A stretch of DNA of 46,676 nt from an uncultured Nitrososphaerales archaeon (GCA_938030895.1 CALHIV010000014.1:1-46676), one strand, 5' to 3'. Positions 1 through 9,292 are shown, counted from the stretch's first letter. The notes: generated by a model from the letters alone, not told the origin. Translations and numbers: made by a program.

Positions 1-1
1 T

Positions 2-577
2 GATAAGTGGGTATTCATAGAGGGGTGCAAGGATCCTAGAGCAGTCACTATACTGATAAGGGGAGGGTCTCAGAGGGTTGTTGATGAGGCAGATAGGAGC
101 ATACATGATGCTATAATGGTTGTAAAGGATGTTGTTGAGAAGCCATACATACTTGCTGGAGGTGGAGCTCCAGAGGCATTTGCTGCTCAGAGGCTAAGGG
201 AGTGGTCAAACACACTCTCTGGGAGGGAGCAACTAGCTGTTGAGAGGTTCGCTGAAGCCCTAGAGACTATACCATTGACCCTAGCAGAGAATGCTGGCAT
301 GGATCCTATAGATACACAGGTGCAGTTGAGAGCTATGCAAGAGAAATCGACGAAGCCAACATATGGTGTTAATGCATTAAAAGGCAAGATTGAGGATCTG
401 AGCAAGAGTAGTGTATGTGAACCATTGGTAGTGAAGGAGCAGATAATAGCATCTGCAACAGAGGCTGCATGCATGATACTACGCATAGATGATATAATAG
501 CAGCAAGCAAGCCAAAGGAGGAGAAGGGCGGTAAAGGGGCTGGCATGGGCGGAATGGGCGGAATGGGCATGGAGTAA
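2..577 (+). CDS. thsA: Thermosome (group II chaperonin) subunit, C-terminal part
   Basis: This is the last 191 residues of a thermosome subunit, cut by the left edge of the window; the frame is open from base 2. Group II chaperonins form a double-ring ATP-driven folding chamber in the archaeal cytoplasm. The visible part is the apical/equatorial C-terminal half. It contains ILIRGGSQRVVDEADRSIHD early on and the typical equatorial stretch with NAGMDPID. It ends in the flexible Gly-Met tail GMGGMGGMGME that lines the ring cavity. No promoter is visible. A T-rich run at about 597-608 just after the stop could end transcription. Identity is clear; which paralogue it is cannot be told, so the symbol is generic. 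Confidence 0.95.
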   Translation, partial: DKWVFIEGCKDPRAVTILIRGGSQRVVDEADRSIHDAIMVVKDVVEKPYILAGGGAPEAFAAQRLREWSNTLSGREQLAVERFAEALETIPLTLAENAGMDPIDTQVQLRAMQEKSTKPTYGVNALKGKIEDLSKSSVCEPLVVKEQIIASATEAACMILRIDDIIAASKPKEEKGGKGAGMGGMGGMGME

Positions 578-680
578 TAACTCGCTAACCCATCAAATTT
601 TATTTTTGAATGATCTTAACCATCTCATCTGATCAATTTTAACCTACTAAAGGGGATGATGGGCTGAGTTTAGAATGTAT

Positions 681-690
681 ATTTATACTT
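681..690 (+). promoter_or_regulatory. TATA-like promoter element of the 732 gene
   Basis: An AT-rich box (atttatactt) lies about 45 bases before the ATG at 732. A transcript starting some 25 bases downstream would have a short leader. Assigned by position and composition only. Confidence 0.35.
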
Positions 691-731
691 AAGCATAAAT
701 AATTTTAATAACCTATACATAAGTAATCACA

Positions 732-1205
732 ATGTCTGCAGATGAAGAGGCTAGGTCCGAATCAGAAATAGGTGGTGAGGGCGAGGTTAAGGGAAGAGAG
801 GGTGCAATCATGGAGAAGAGAGAGGGAGGAGAAGAAGAGAGGGTGATAGAGAAGAAGAGAGGGAGGAAGCCTAAGGCAAAGATAAAGGAAGAGGAAGAGA
901 TATCTACAGCAGGGGTGGAGTATACATACAAAGGCATTGAGCAGATCATGACAGTGCTTAAAAGGTATGAGAGGATACTGGACAAAATAGAGGATAGACT
1001 AGAGCCAGTAAAGAGGATAGAGAAGGATAGTAGTACTATCAGAATGTTGAGGAGGGAGGTCAAGGATCTGACTAAGCAGGTATCGAGGTTAGAGAAGAGT
1101 GTGAATAGGCTCAAGGTTGCTGGTAAGGGTAAGGGTAAGGAGAAGAAGGGTAGAGGGAGGAGAGGTAGAAAGGCTACAAAAAGATCAGCAAATAAGAGAG
1201 AATAG
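732..1205 (+). CDS. Charged coiled-coil protein with AT-hook-like motif
   Basis: A 157-residue hydrophilic protein of unknown function, with no membrane segment or signal peptide. Residues 1-60 are very rich in Glu, Lys and Arg and contain KKRGRKPKAK at 41-50, which resembles an AT-hook. Residues 66-127 form a predicted coiled coil with heptad-like spacing. The tail from 131 is strongly basic and low-complexity (KGKGKEKKGRGRRGRK). The arrangement suggests a nucleic-acid-associated or scaffold protein, but this is inference from composition. It stands alone between the thermosome gene and the convergent Bax1 gene. The region is purine-biased, as expected for a Glu/Lys/Arg-rich coding strand. 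Confidence 0.7.
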   Translation: MSADEEARSESEIGGEGEVKGREGAIMEKREGGEEERVIEKKRGRKPKAKIKEEEEISTAGVEYTYKGIEQIMTVLKRYERILDKIEDRLEPVKRIEKDSSTIRMLRREVKDLTKQVSRLEKSVNRLKVAGKGKGKEKKGRGRRGRKATKRSANKRE

Positions 1206-1394
1206 AGATGAAGGAATAGTATGATGGAGATGCTAGAATAGTGGATAGGCGGATAGATAGAATGCATATGTATTTACATAGGAGGTATAACCCTCTCCAT
1301 TTTTATTGAGTCTCATGTCTCCATTACCATCTACTGTCTATTATCATCCTATACCATCTCATCGTTGTAATCATAACCATCACTGCTATTATCA

Positions 1395-3098
1395 TTAACT
1401 CCTTGCTATAACTGCATCCTCAACGCTTATACCATTCCAGAGTATGGTGTAACCTAGCATAGATAAGAGTGAAGAGTAGCACTCCTCAGGCACGCCATAA
1501 CCTTCCAGTACTTTACATACATCAACGAACCTTTTATGCATACTTATCTTCATCCCTATATCTTTCAGTACCTCCCTTTGGATTAGGAATGTATTCATAA
1601 CAATCTCATATGAAGGGAGTTCATTCATCTGTACCATACTCGTTATGATAGATGATGCAGCATCATAGGTTATGTTAAACCTTTCTGCTATGCCCTTCAC
1701 ACTTATTATACCCTGGCTAGTATCATTCAAGCCTTTGATGTAAGCCTTAATCTTCATGAGCAGAGCATCATCGTTGATATTCCTAATAGTTATCTCATCC
1801 TCTATGCTCTTAAGGTGATCTATGATCTGTTTTATAGGCAGGTTCTTACCGTCATAGGTAACAACTCTCTTGATCTTCAAATTTGAGAGATGGTCCATAG
1901 GTATAGGGTCAGAGCATACAAGGTCTCTGTTAACTAGTAGGATTATATCATCATCCATGCCCTTACTCTTAACCTTCATAAGTTTCTGAACCTTCCTCTC
2001 TATGTACTCCCTTGTCCAGAAACCAACTATCTCGAGGTAAACCTTCTTCCCATACTTCTCTAACACAAAGTCTGGTATGAATGCTTGCCCTGAGAGCGAT
2101 ATAGGCTCAGGTTCTCTCCTCAGCCTCCATCCTGTATTGTACTGGTTGAATAGTACAGCAAACCTCTCCTCTATACTACTATCATATCTACTGTGCGCAT
2201 TATCGTATACATCCTCCCTGCCATCTACACTGCTGCTCCTGCTACTACTCATAGGCAGATAGATTCCAGTTGCGTCCCTGGATGAGAGCTTGAACTCATA
2301 GAGTCTCTTTGCATCTACACCTTTACTCATACCCTTTCTTACTATAGATGCCTTCATCCACCAACTTCTAGATCTGAGCAGTGTTGGTAGCAACCTTGCA
2401 ATAGAAACTCCATACCTATCTGTCAACCTGAATATGCTTGCTGGACCATCTATAATGCATACTATGTTTGAGGGTATATCATCATCTTCATGCCTAGAGT
2501 CATCAAGCATATACATCAGGCCTAGCCTCTTCACATCCCGCAGCAGATTCTTCCACTCAACACCTTGTGATACACTACACTCCATCCTGGTACAGTTCAA
2601 GAGTATGCCCTGAATAAGGGCTATGTTGTACTCTACTATCAATGATTCAGGGCTTATGGATCTAAACTCTTCAATGATAAGGTTCTCATCCATATCACTC
2701 CACATCATCTCTTCTATATATGATGGGTCTACCTTTAGTCTAGATGCTACATCCTCCATTATATGCTTCCTCTCTCCCTCAGTTAGTGCGTAACCCCTTC
2801 TGCTCGACTCCTTGAATACCTCCATCCTCAATACTGTAGGGTGTATAGTACTCTCCCTCGGCTTGAATACACACCTCCTCTCCAGTATCGTGTAGAATCC
2901 TCTAACCAGTCTGTAATCGTTGTAGTCCTCTAAACCTTTAATCCTATCTAGGAGAGAACCCTTCCTCTCCCTATTCTCATAAGCCTTATTAACCTCATCT
3001 ATCATAATGGATGCTAACCCTAGATCATCTTGTGAAGCGAATATAGGTATTAATCTACCCTTTCTAACCCTTGCTCTTATAAGAGATGTTGGTAGCAT
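1395..3098 (-). CDS. Bax1-type nuclease (DUF790), XPB partner
   Basis: A 567-residue protein of the DUF790 family, whose studied member Bax1 is a structure-specific nuclease that binds the archaeal XPB helicase in DNA repair. An N-terminal region of mixed helices leads to a PD-(D/E)xK nuclease core near residues 310-380. There FIPDFVLEKYGKKVYLEIVG supplies the Asp and Glu of the metal site, followed by the family-typical GFWT and a Lys-rich helix. The C-terminal 140 residues look like winged-helix DNA-binding modules. It lies 41 bases downstream of the XPB gene on the same strand, so the two are probably co-transcribed. The low-complexity stretch SSSRSSSVDG near 285 is probably a linker. The family call is strong. 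Confidence 0.9.
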   Translation of the reverse strand: MLPTSLIRARVRKGRLIPIFASQDDLGLASIMIDEVNKAYENRERKGSLLDRIKGLEDYNDYRLVRGFYTILERRCVFKPRESTIHPTVLRMEVFKESSRRGYALTEGERKHIMEDVASRLKVDPSYIEEMMWSDMDENLIIEEFRSISPESLIVEYNIALIQGILLNCTRMECSVSQGVEWKNLLRDVKRLGLMYMLDDSRHEDDDIPSNIVCIIDGPASIFRLTDRYGVSIARLLPTLLRSRSWWMKASIVRKGMSKGVDAKRLYEFKLSSRDATGIYLPMSSSRSSSVDGREDVYDNAHSRYDSSIEERFAVLFNQYNTGWRLRREPEPISLSGQAFIPDFVLEKYGKKVYLEIVGFWTREYIERKVQKLMKVKSKGMDDDIILLVNRDLVCSDPIPMDHLSNLKIKRVVTYDGKNLPIKQIIDHLKSIEDEITIRNINDDALLMKIKAYIKGLNDTSQGIISVKGIAERFNITYDAASSIITSMVQMNELPSYEIVMNTFLIQREVLKDIGMKISMHKRFVDVCKVLEGYGVPEECYSSLLSMLGYTILWNGISVEDAVIARS

Positions 3099-3139
3099 AT
3101 AACTATACTACTATCACACTCCCTTTTAATCCTAGTTCT

Positions 3140-4531
3140 CTAGTTCTGATCTTGCATCTTCATGCTTCCCATGCGCCTTACAGATCTCTTCCTCTTGCTA
3201 CTCATGAGCATCTCTCTCGTCTCCCTAGAGACTATCTCGATGAGGAGTGCGCTCTTGTTACCCTCCTTTGGTCTTAGCAGCCTTCCAAGCCTCTGAACAA
3301 ACTCCCTGCTGCTACCCGTACCACTAACTATAACACCGACTTCAGCATCTGGCACATCTATCCCCTCATCTAGAACCTTCGATGTTACTATCGCCCTATA
3401 CCTACCCTCCTTGAACCCATTGAGTATATCTGCCCTCTCATCCCTACCTGTGTTATGTGTTATCAACGGGATGAGGAACTCCCTTGCTATACTGTATGCT
3501 AGATCGTTATGCTGTGTAAATATTATCATCTTTGCACCATTGTACTCTGCAAGTATCTCCCTCAACTCCTCGATCTTTGCGCTGCTGTTGAGTGCTATGC
3601 TCAAAGCCTTGTTCCTTGCTAGCAGTGCTTCTCTTGCAACCTTGCTCTTGTTTGATAGCATTATCAACCTCTTGAACCCATCTATTCCAGGCACTATGCC
3701 TAGTGCATTCAATCCCTCCATATAGAGTTTATAGTTCTTCCTATACTCATCCATCTCATCCTCTGAGAGCCTCACGTACCTCCTCTCTATGGTGAATCTG
3801 GCAAGGTAACTCCTCTCTGCGAGTTCCTTAGTATCTACACTGAATACAACACCAGCACCTAGCAGTAGAGGTATATCTTGATGTAAGCCATCCTCCCTCT
3901 CTATGGTTGCTGTAAGCCCAAGCCTGTATGGTGCTGCCATAAACTCTGCTATACTCCTATACCCTGGTGCTGGGAGATGATGAACCTCATCGAACACAAC
4001 AAGAGCAAATCTATTACCTATCATCGGTGCCCTAATGTATGCAGAGTCGTATGTTATCACTGTTATAGCCTTGAGCCTATCATTGCCTCCTCCTATCATC
4101 CCTATCTCATCCTCGCTTAGTGAGAGCATACTTGTAAGGGATGAGGTCCATTGCTCCATAAGATCCAGTGTTGGTACTACTACAAGGGATGGAAGGTTGA
4201 CACTCTCTATAGCCTTTACTCCTATCACCGTCTTGCCAGAACCTGTTGGGAGTACTATACAGCCTTTCATCTTTGCATTGATCCATTGCTTCAACGCTCT
4301 GCTCTGGTAATCCCTTAACCTTAACCTTGAAGTTATCCTCTTGAGAGGTATAAGGTCTAGGACATGATCCTCATACTCTACACCACTTGCCTTAAGATAA
4401 TCTATTATAGAGGAGTAGTGCATAGCCAATGCCCTATACTTATTGATCTTTGGATCTAGCATAGTATAGGGTACATGTGCCAACCCATCCACTATTATTG
4501 TACCCTTATCGTAGTGGAGTGATACCCTCAC
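3140..4531 (-). CDS. xpb: XPB-family DNA repair helicase
   Basis: A 463-residue superfamily 2 helicase of the archaeal XPB type, acting in opening DNA for repair or transcription-linked processes. It shows the Walker A motif LPTGSGKT at 94-101, DEVHH at 181-185, the LTAT motif at 206-209 and the RED motif of XPB (EREDG) at 211-215. The second RecA domain carries the arginine-finger motif QRLGRLLRP near 420. The N-terminal 80 residues fit the damage-recognition-like domain. Length matches archaeal XPB. It is the upstream gene of the pair with Bax1 (DUF790), an arrangement conserved in many archaea. The 3' end runs to within 45 bases of the Bax1 start. Confidence 0.95.
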   Translation of the reverse strand: MRVSLHYDKGTIIVDGLAHVPYTMLDPKINKYRALAMHYSSIIDYLKASGVEYEDHVLDLIPLKRITSRLRLRDYQSRALKQWINAKMKGCIVLPTGSGKTVIGVKAIESVNLPSLVVVPTLDLMEQWTSSLTSMLSLSEDEIGMIGGGNDRLKAITVITYDSAYIRAPMIGNRFALVVFDEVHHLPAPGYRSIAEFMAAPYRLGLTATIEREDGLHQDIPLLLGAGVVFSVDTKELAERSYLARFTIERRYVRLSEDEMDEYRKNYKLYMEGLNALGIVPGIDGFKRLIMLSNKSKVAREALLARNKALSIALNSSAKIEELREILAEYNGAKMIIFTQHNDLAYSIAREFLIPLITHNTGRDERADILNGFKEGRYRAIVTSKVLDEGIDVPDAEVGVIVSGTGSSREFVQRLGRLLRPKEGNKSALLIEIVSRETREMLMSSKRKRSVRRMGSMKMQDQN

Positions 4532-4622
4532 TACAAGTAAGATAGCATCAATTATAGATAAAAGTAACTACTATGCTATGCTATACTATACCTTCACATT
4601 AACATAATTAACTGTTAACATC

Positions 4623-5015
4623 CTAGAATAGTCCATACTTGGACGACATCAAATCAGCCATGAGTACTACCCTTGCCTTTGAGCCTGCCTGCTTGAGGTG
4701 TCTTGCAAGAAGGTTCACGAACTTGTGCTCCATACTCTTGCCCTTGATGCTAAGGAACTCATTGCCTAGAAGGTTTGCAAGCCTGATTATCAGACTCTTG
4801 CTTACATATAGGGTGAAGAAGTGCCAGCCCATGTGGTTATCAGGGTCGCCTATAACGAATGAGTCGTAAGAGTGTACCATAGCCTCTATCCTCCTCATAA
4901 CCTTAACGAGTAGATCGTACTCCCTCTTGAAGTCTATGGCCTCAACCTGTATCTCAACCATCTCGCCCTCGCTATCATTACCCTCACTCCCATAATCGTT
5001 GTACGCCATCCCCAT
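4623..5015 (-). CDS. Conserved-looking hypothetical protein, 130 aa
   Basis: A soluble 130-residue protein I do not recognise. The first 20 residues are acidic and Gly/Ser-rich; a second start two codons in (MAYNDYG) is possible. The remainder is helix-rich, with VRRIEAMVHSYDSFVIG-like amphipathic stretches and a central WHFFTLYVSKSLIIRLANLL helix. There are no Cys pairs, no membrane segment and no catalytic motif. Codon use and the clean frame match the neighbours, so it is probably a real gene. It sits upstream of XPB on the same strand with a 91-base gap and could be part of the same transcription unit, though nothing in it shows a repair role. Confidence 0.65.
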   Translation of the reverse strand: MGMAYNDYGSEGNDSEGEMVEIQVEAIDFKREYDLLVKVMRRIEAMVHSYDSFVIGDPDNHMGWHFFTLYVSKSLIIRLANLLGNEFLSIKGKSMEHKFVNLLARHLKQAGSKARVVLMADLMSSKYGLF

Positions 5016-5143
5016 CCTATCTTATTATGTTGTAACATACTAATAAAATATTCCCCCTACAATAGACCTTTAGCACTATAATATATTCTAGAAAGAGTTG
5101 ATCATAAATCAAATAATTTAATTATCTATAATAACTTAACTTA

Positions 5144-5464
5144 TCATGTTCTTATACTTTCAAGTACCGATACTACCTGCCATAATGTTACTCTCATATG
5201 TGAGGGTACATTGGGAGATTGTGTGAGTTCATCCAACATACTTATAGCATTTGCAGCCCTCACCCCAGCATCCAACTTCTCATCCTTCAGATTATTGACT
5301 ATATCCTTTATGCTCTGCCTAACCTGTTTTGGTGTCATCGTGTTATCTGCTACGCTCATGAGTATGGATATTGCCCTCATTATCTTCTCTTTATTCTCCC
5401 TCTCCTTCTCCTGCTTCTCCTGCTGCTTCTTGCTAGACAAGGATATCACCACGTTACCTTCCAA
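5144..5464 (-). CDS. UPF0147 family protein
   Basis: A 106-residue protein whose residues 28-106 match the archaeal UPF0147 family, a small all-helical protein of unknown function found almost throughout archaea. Recognisable segments are ADNTMTPKQVRQSIKDIV, the central RAANAISMLDELTQSPNVP and the end TLWQVVSVLESIRT. The first 27 residues are a Lys/Glu-rich extension (KKQQEKQEKERENKEK) not usually part of the core. The ATG at 5464 is followed directly by VVISLSSKK, so some of the extension may be untranslated if a later start is used. It is transcribed away from the HAD phosphatase gene. Confidence 0.9.
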   Translation of the reverse strand: MEGNVVISLSSKKQQEKQEKERENKEKIMRAISILMSVADNTMTPKQVRQSIKDIVNNLKDEKLDAGVRAANAISMLDELTQSPNVPSHMRVTLWQVVSVLESIRT

Positions 5465-5551
5465 TCTACCCTCTTAAAAGTTTGAGTCTGTCTGTCTATT
5501 TATGGTAGGGAATAAATGAAGGGATAACTACTAGAGTAACGAGTCACGCAG

Positions 5552-6232
5552 ATGGATGAATGTGTAGAGAGGAGGAGAGCAGTAGTAGCATTCGATATGG
5601 ATGGTACACTACTCAATGGTAGGCTTGTATTTGCTTTGGCAGATAGATGTAATGTTAGAGAGCAGGTTATCAGCATAATGAGCGATACTAGTATGTATGG
5701 TTATGAGAAGAGTAGTGCTATAGCGAGACTCTGGAAGGGTCTAAGCAAGGATGATGTGCTAGAAGCGTTATCGAGCATAGAGTTGAGCAATAATGCAAAG
5801 GAGACTGTAGATGCTCTAAAGAGAGATGGTTATACTGTAGGGATAATAAGTGATAGTTATGATGTGGCAGTAGAGCATCTAGCATCCATATTGAATATGG
5901 ACTTTGGTATAGCAAACAGACTTGTGTATGATAGCAGTGCTATCCTTACAGGGGAGTTGGTGATGCCTCTAGGCTGGGAGAGGATAGGCTGTAGATGTAT
6001 GAACTCAGTATGCAAGAGGTTCCATCTTGAGAGTATTGTGAATGTATTAGGCATAGGCATGGATCGTACTGTTGCAGTTGGGGATAGTGACAACGATATA
6101 TGCATGTTAGAGCAAGCAAGTATAAGCATAACATATAAGCCAAAGAGCCTAGCCGTTAGAGGCAAGGCAATGTATATTATAGATGATCTCTACGATCTTG
6201 TAAGTATACTGAGTACAGCAACAGCAGAGTAA
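5552..6232 (+). CDS. HAD-superfamily phosphatase, phosphoserine-phosphatase-like
   Basis: A 226-residue cytoplasmic hydrolase of the haloacid dehalogenase superfamily. Motif I is FDMDGTLL with the nucleophile Asp15 and acid Asp17, motif II is GIISDS, and motif IV is GDSDND near 185-190, together giving the Mg-dependent aspartyl-phosphate site. The helical cap between motifs I and II resembles SerB-type C1 caps. This makes dephosphorylation of a small phosphomonoester such as phosphoserine plausible, but the substrate is not proven. An unusual CRCMNSVCKR segment with three cysteines lies near residue 150, where the motif III lysine is expected (Lys in the CKR). It is a single gene ahead of the Mat gene. 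Confidence 0.85.
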   Translation: MDECVERRRAVVAFDMDGTLLNGRLVFALADRCNVREQVISIMSDTSMYGYEKSSAIARLWKGLSKDDVLEALSSIELSNNAKETVDALKRDGYTVGIISDSYDVAVEHLASILNMDFGIANRLVYDSSAILTGELVMPLGWERIGCRCMNSVCKRFHLESIVNVLGIGMDRTVAVGDSDNDICMLEQASISITYKPKSLAVRGKAMYIIDDLYDLVSILSTATAE

Positions 6233-6407
6233 TTAGCCTAGTCATATGAGCAGTAGATTGAGGGTTACCTTTAAGAGGATGATTACACATATACTTCCCT
6301 TTCCCTTATCTACCCTTTACAAGGATAAGATAAATGTACATCATGTTATACAATGAAAACTCATGGGTTGATATATGGTGATGTATTAAATAAAGAAGGC
6401 GATCATA

Positions 6408-7625
6408 TTGATTGTAGAGGTTGAGAGGAGTAAGAGGGTAGCAACTCAGAGGAGAAGGTTTGAGATAGTTGAGAGGAAAGGACTGGGTCATCCAGATACC
6501 ATATGTGACCTTGTGGTTGATAGCATATGTGTAGAGTTAGCAAAACAGTATATGAGAGAGTATGGACAGTTGATGCACTTCAATGTAGACAAGGCATTAC
6601 TTGCTGCTGGAGAGGTAGAGAATAGGTTTGGAGGAGGCGTTATGAAGAGACCGATACGCCTCATAGTAGGGGATAGGGCAACATTCAATTCCTTGGATGT
6701 TGATGGTATAGTAAGAGCAACAGCAAGTAGATGGTTCAGTGAGAACCTCAAGCACGTCAAGGATGAGCATATACATATAGAACCCATGCTAGGCTCAGCA
6801 TCTGCAGAGTTGAGATCTCTCTTCATGATAGCACAACCATCATCAACAACATCATCAACAACATCAACATCAACAACATCAATACCATCAAATGATACAT
6901 CTGCACTGGTAGGATATGCACCATCGACCCTACTTGAGCAGGTAGTGCGTGATACAGAACTATTCATAAACTCTGCAAGGTTCAAGGCCGAGTTCCCAGA
7001 GGCTGGGGAGGATGTGAAGGTGATGGGCTTCAGATATGATGATAGCATAGAACTTACCATTGCAGTAGCGTTCATAGATGCTTATGTTGAGTCTGAAGAG
7101 CAGTACTTTGCTAGGAAGAGGGAGATGCTGAATGCTATAGATGAGCATATTAGAGAGAAGTTTGGTATAAAGCATCTAAGCATCGAGATAAATACACTTG
7201 ATAGAGAGGGCAAGGGGATAGAAGGGCTCTACCTTACGGTGCTAGGCACATCTGCCGATGGTTCAGACTCTGGTCAAGTAGGGAGGGGCAATAGAGCAAA
7301 CGGGCTCATCTCACTCATGAGACCAGCAGGCTCAGAGAGTTATGCTGGGAAGAACCCGTTGAGCCATATAGGCAAGGTATATACTGCACTATGCTTTGAG
7401 ATAGCTGAGGATCTGTATAAGATGCTTGGTGAAGATGATGAGGTACTAGTATGGATGTACAACAAGATAGGCAAACCTGTTGGAGAACCTATAGCGGTAG
7501 TTGTAGAGGTTACAGCAGACTCCATAGATGGTAATAATATTAGGGGTATTATAGATGAGCATCTTACCAGCATAGATGAGTTATACAAGAGGCTTATGAG
7601 CGGGGTTACAAGGTTAGGTTACTAA
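6408..7625 (+). CDS. mat: Archaeal S-adenosylmethionine synthetase (Mat)
   Basis: A 405-residue archaeal-type methionine adenosyltransferase that makes S-adenosylmethionine from methionine and ATP. The family signature ERKGLGHPDT lies at 22-31, followed by FNVDKALLAAG (58-68) and the Gly-rich RFGGGV. The second half has GSDSGQVGRGNR and the conserved PAGSESYAGKNP near 300. The start is a TTG at 6408, the only sensible start before the conserved N-terminus. Residues about 141-159 carry a Ser/Thr low-complexity stretch (PSSTTSSTTSTSTTS) encoded by a CAACATCA-type repeat, just before the conserved SNDTSALVGYAP. This is an apparent insertion relative to the family and probably a surface loop. Confidence 0.95.
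   Translation: MIVEVERSKRVATQRRRFEIVERKGLGHPDTICDLVVDSICVELAKQYMREYGQLMHFNVDKALLAAGEVENRFGGGVMKRPIRLIVGDRATFNSLDVDGIVRATASRWFSENLKHVKDEHIHIEPMLGSASAELRSLFMIAQPSSTTSSTTSTSTTSIPSNDTSALVGYAPSTLLEQVVRDTELFINSARFKAEFPEAGEDVKVMGFRYDDSIELTIAVAFIDAYVESEEQYFARKREMLNAIDEHIREKFGIKHLSIEINTLDREGKGIEGLYLTVLGTSADGSDSGQVGRGNRANGLISLMRPAGSESYAGKNPLSHIGKVYTALCFEIAEDLYKMLGEDDEVLVWMYNKIGKPVGEPIAVVVEVTADSIDGNNIRGIIDEHLTSIDELYKRLMSGVTRLGY
6835..6891 (+). repeat. In-frame CAACATCA-type simple repeat inside mat
   Basis: Degenerate repeats of caacatcat/caacatcaa run through this part of the Mat gene and encode only Ser and Thr. The frame is kept. Compared with the expected family sequence, this stretch is extra. Confidence 0.75.
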
Positions 7626-7677
7626 CAGGTAGAAATAATTATTTAACGTGCTCTATGAATATGAAGATACCCCATGT

Positions 7678-7776
7678 GGCCTCCGTCGTATAGTGGTAGT
7701 ATAGGGGGCTGTGGTTCGCATATCATACTATGCGAGTAGTGACCCCTTGGCCGGGGTTCGATTCCCCGCGGAGGCC
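7678..7776 (+). tRNA. tRNA-His (GTG) with intron
   Basis: A complete tRNA can be folded. The acceptor is GCCTCCG (7679-7685) with CGGAGGC (7769-7775). The D-loop contains AGTGGTAG, and the T arm is CGGGG-TTCGATT-CCCCG (7752-7768). The anticodon stem is GGGGG (7704-7708) with CCCCT (7743-7747). Anticodon GTG is at 7711-7713. The encoded G at 7678 can pair with the discriminator C at 7776; this G-1:C73 pair identifies tRNA-His. A 27-base intron (7715-7741) interrupts the loop after position 37, the standard archaeal site. It contains a perfect seven-pair hairpin TCGCATA/TATGCGA. No CCA is encoded. Confidence 0.95.
7715..7741 (+). other. tRNA-His intron (position 37/38)
   Basis: A 27-base intron between G37 (7714) and A38 (7742). 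Its centre forms a seven-pair stem TCGCATA with TATGCGA closed by TCATAC. The flanking bases can form the bulge-helix-bulge shape cut by the archaeal splicing endonuclease. Confidence 0.85.
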
Positions 7777-7876
7777 CTAACTAAATAAAGATGGCGAATA
7801 AGATATATGGTGAAGATATATACGCTGCAATACAATAAGTACAAAGATAAATATCAGAGGATGGTGGCAGAGCATT

Positions 7877-9292
7877 ATGCTCACAGTAGAGAGCATGCTA
7901 GATAGATGTAAGCGTACAGTAGATAAAGCATTGAGAATGGGTGCAGATGAGGCTGAGGCATACATGCTAGATAAGGAGATAATAACGATTAGGCTTGCAA
8001 GATCAAGGATAGTTGAGGCAAAGGGCATAGGTGATAAAGGTCTTGCTCTTAGAGTAGTCAAGGATAAGAGGGTATCTGGGGCAAGCACATCACTGATCGA
8101 TGATTATAGTATAGAGAAGGTTGCAGGGCACGCTCTATCCTCTGCACGTACCATCAATACAGATGGGGTTGCATGGCAGGGCTTACCAGTAAAGAGTATA
8201 CCAAGGGGCATCTTGGAGAAGGGTTACGATCCTGCATTAGATGCCATGAGCATAGATGACTCAGTTGAACTTGCATATGTAATGCTCGAATCCGCTAGAG
8301 CAGATACACTATCAGTATCAGTATCTGTATCTGGAACCTTACATGTTGTGAAGGAGCGTGTATGTATAGCAAACAGCAACGGCCTAGAGTTGAATGACAA
8401 GGCTACATACATAGTTGGCAATATAAATGCCGATCTAGAAGAGCAAGGTTCTAGCAACTATGAGAAGAGGGTCAGTGGTGTTGGGTTCAGGGCAGCAAGG
8501 ATGCTCAACTCATTCAATGCAGATGCTATAGGAAGAGAGGCAGCAGAGATGGCGCTGAACTCAAAGGGTGCTAGCAGGGCAGAGGAGGGCGAGTATAGCA
8601 TAATATTCGAGCCTTATGCATTGGGGGAGTTGCTATCCTTCGTCTTTGCATACAACTTCAATGCAAAAGCATATCAGGATGGGAGGAGTTGCTTCCATGG
8701 CAAGATGGGCGATAAGATTGCGGTAGATGGGTTCTCACTCGCAGATGAGCCTAGGAGGAAGGATGCTTTAGGTAGCAAGGTGTTCGATGATGAGGGTGTT
8801 GAGACCTACAACAAACATGTAGTGGAGGATGGAATCTTCAAGGGTATAATATATGATACATTCTACTCATCCAAGGATGGGGTAAAGAGCACAGGTAATG
8901 CTCTGAGGGCAGGGTATCCAGTTGGAAGGGGTATAGTAGCACTACCATATCCATCATTCCATAACATAGTGGTCAGGGAAGGTAAATTTGGTAGGGATGA
9001 GATCATCAAGGATACAAAGCATGGTATTCTAGTCAGCAGGCTATGGTATACATACCCTGTCAACCCAGAGCAAGGAGACTTTTCATGTACAGCAAGGAGT
9101 GGGATATTTGAGGTCAGTAATGGAGAGATCATAGGTGCAAGGAGGATGCTCAGGATGGTAGATAATCTGAAGAGGCTTATGCTCAATATCTCAGCCATAG
9201 GCAAAGAGAGCAGGCATGTGCTCCAATGGCATGCTATACCATGCACAACCCCAAGTATAAGGGTAGATAAGGTAAGGGTAGTGCCCCTTTAA
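7877..9292 (+). CDS. PmbA/TldE-like member of the TldD/PmbA family
   Basis: A 471-residue protein of the TldD/PmbA (modulator of DNA gyrase) family. Studied pairs form a TldD-TldE heterodimeric metalloprotease that trims peptides. The N-terminal domain starts with ALRMGADEAEAYMLDKE and the usual GDKGLALRVVKD. The C-terminal domain has FEPYALGELLSF, the GRSCFHGKMGDKIA region, DDEGVETYNKHVVEDGIFKG and the ending LVSRLWYTYPVNPEQGDFS. There is no HExxxH zinc motif, which TldD has and PmbA/TldE lacks, so this is the non-catalytic type. The partner TldD is not in the window. The ATG at 7877 is the first start in frame after the tRNA. Confidence 0.88.
   Translation: MLTVESMLDRCKRTVDKALRMGADEAEAYMLDKEIITIRLARSRIVEAKGIGDKGLALRVVKDKRVSGASTSLIDDYSIEKVAGHALSSARTINTDGVAWQGLPVKSIPRGILEKGYDPALDAMSIDDSVELAYVMLESARADTLSVSVSVSGTLHVVKERVCIANSNGLELNDKATYIVGNINADLEEQGSSNYEKRVSGVGFRAARMLNSFNADAIGREAAEMALNSKGASRAEEGEYSIIFEPYALGELLSFVFAYNFNAKAYQDGRSCFHGKMGDKIAVDGFSLADEPRRKDALGSKVFDDEGVETYNKHVVEDGIFKGIIYDTFYSSKDGVKSTGNALRAGYPVGRGIVALPYPSFHNIVVREGKFGRDEIIKDTKHGILVSRLWYTYPVNPEQGDFSCTARSGIFEVSNGEIIGARRMLRMVDNLKRLMLNISAIGKESRHVLQWHAIPCTTPSIRVDKVRVVPL

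Noticed and set aside
713-1267. A 184-codon minus frame rich in Ser, Leu and Pro.
   Set aside because: It is the antisense of the Glu/Lys/Arg-rich gene at 732-1205; purine-rich genes always give such shadows.
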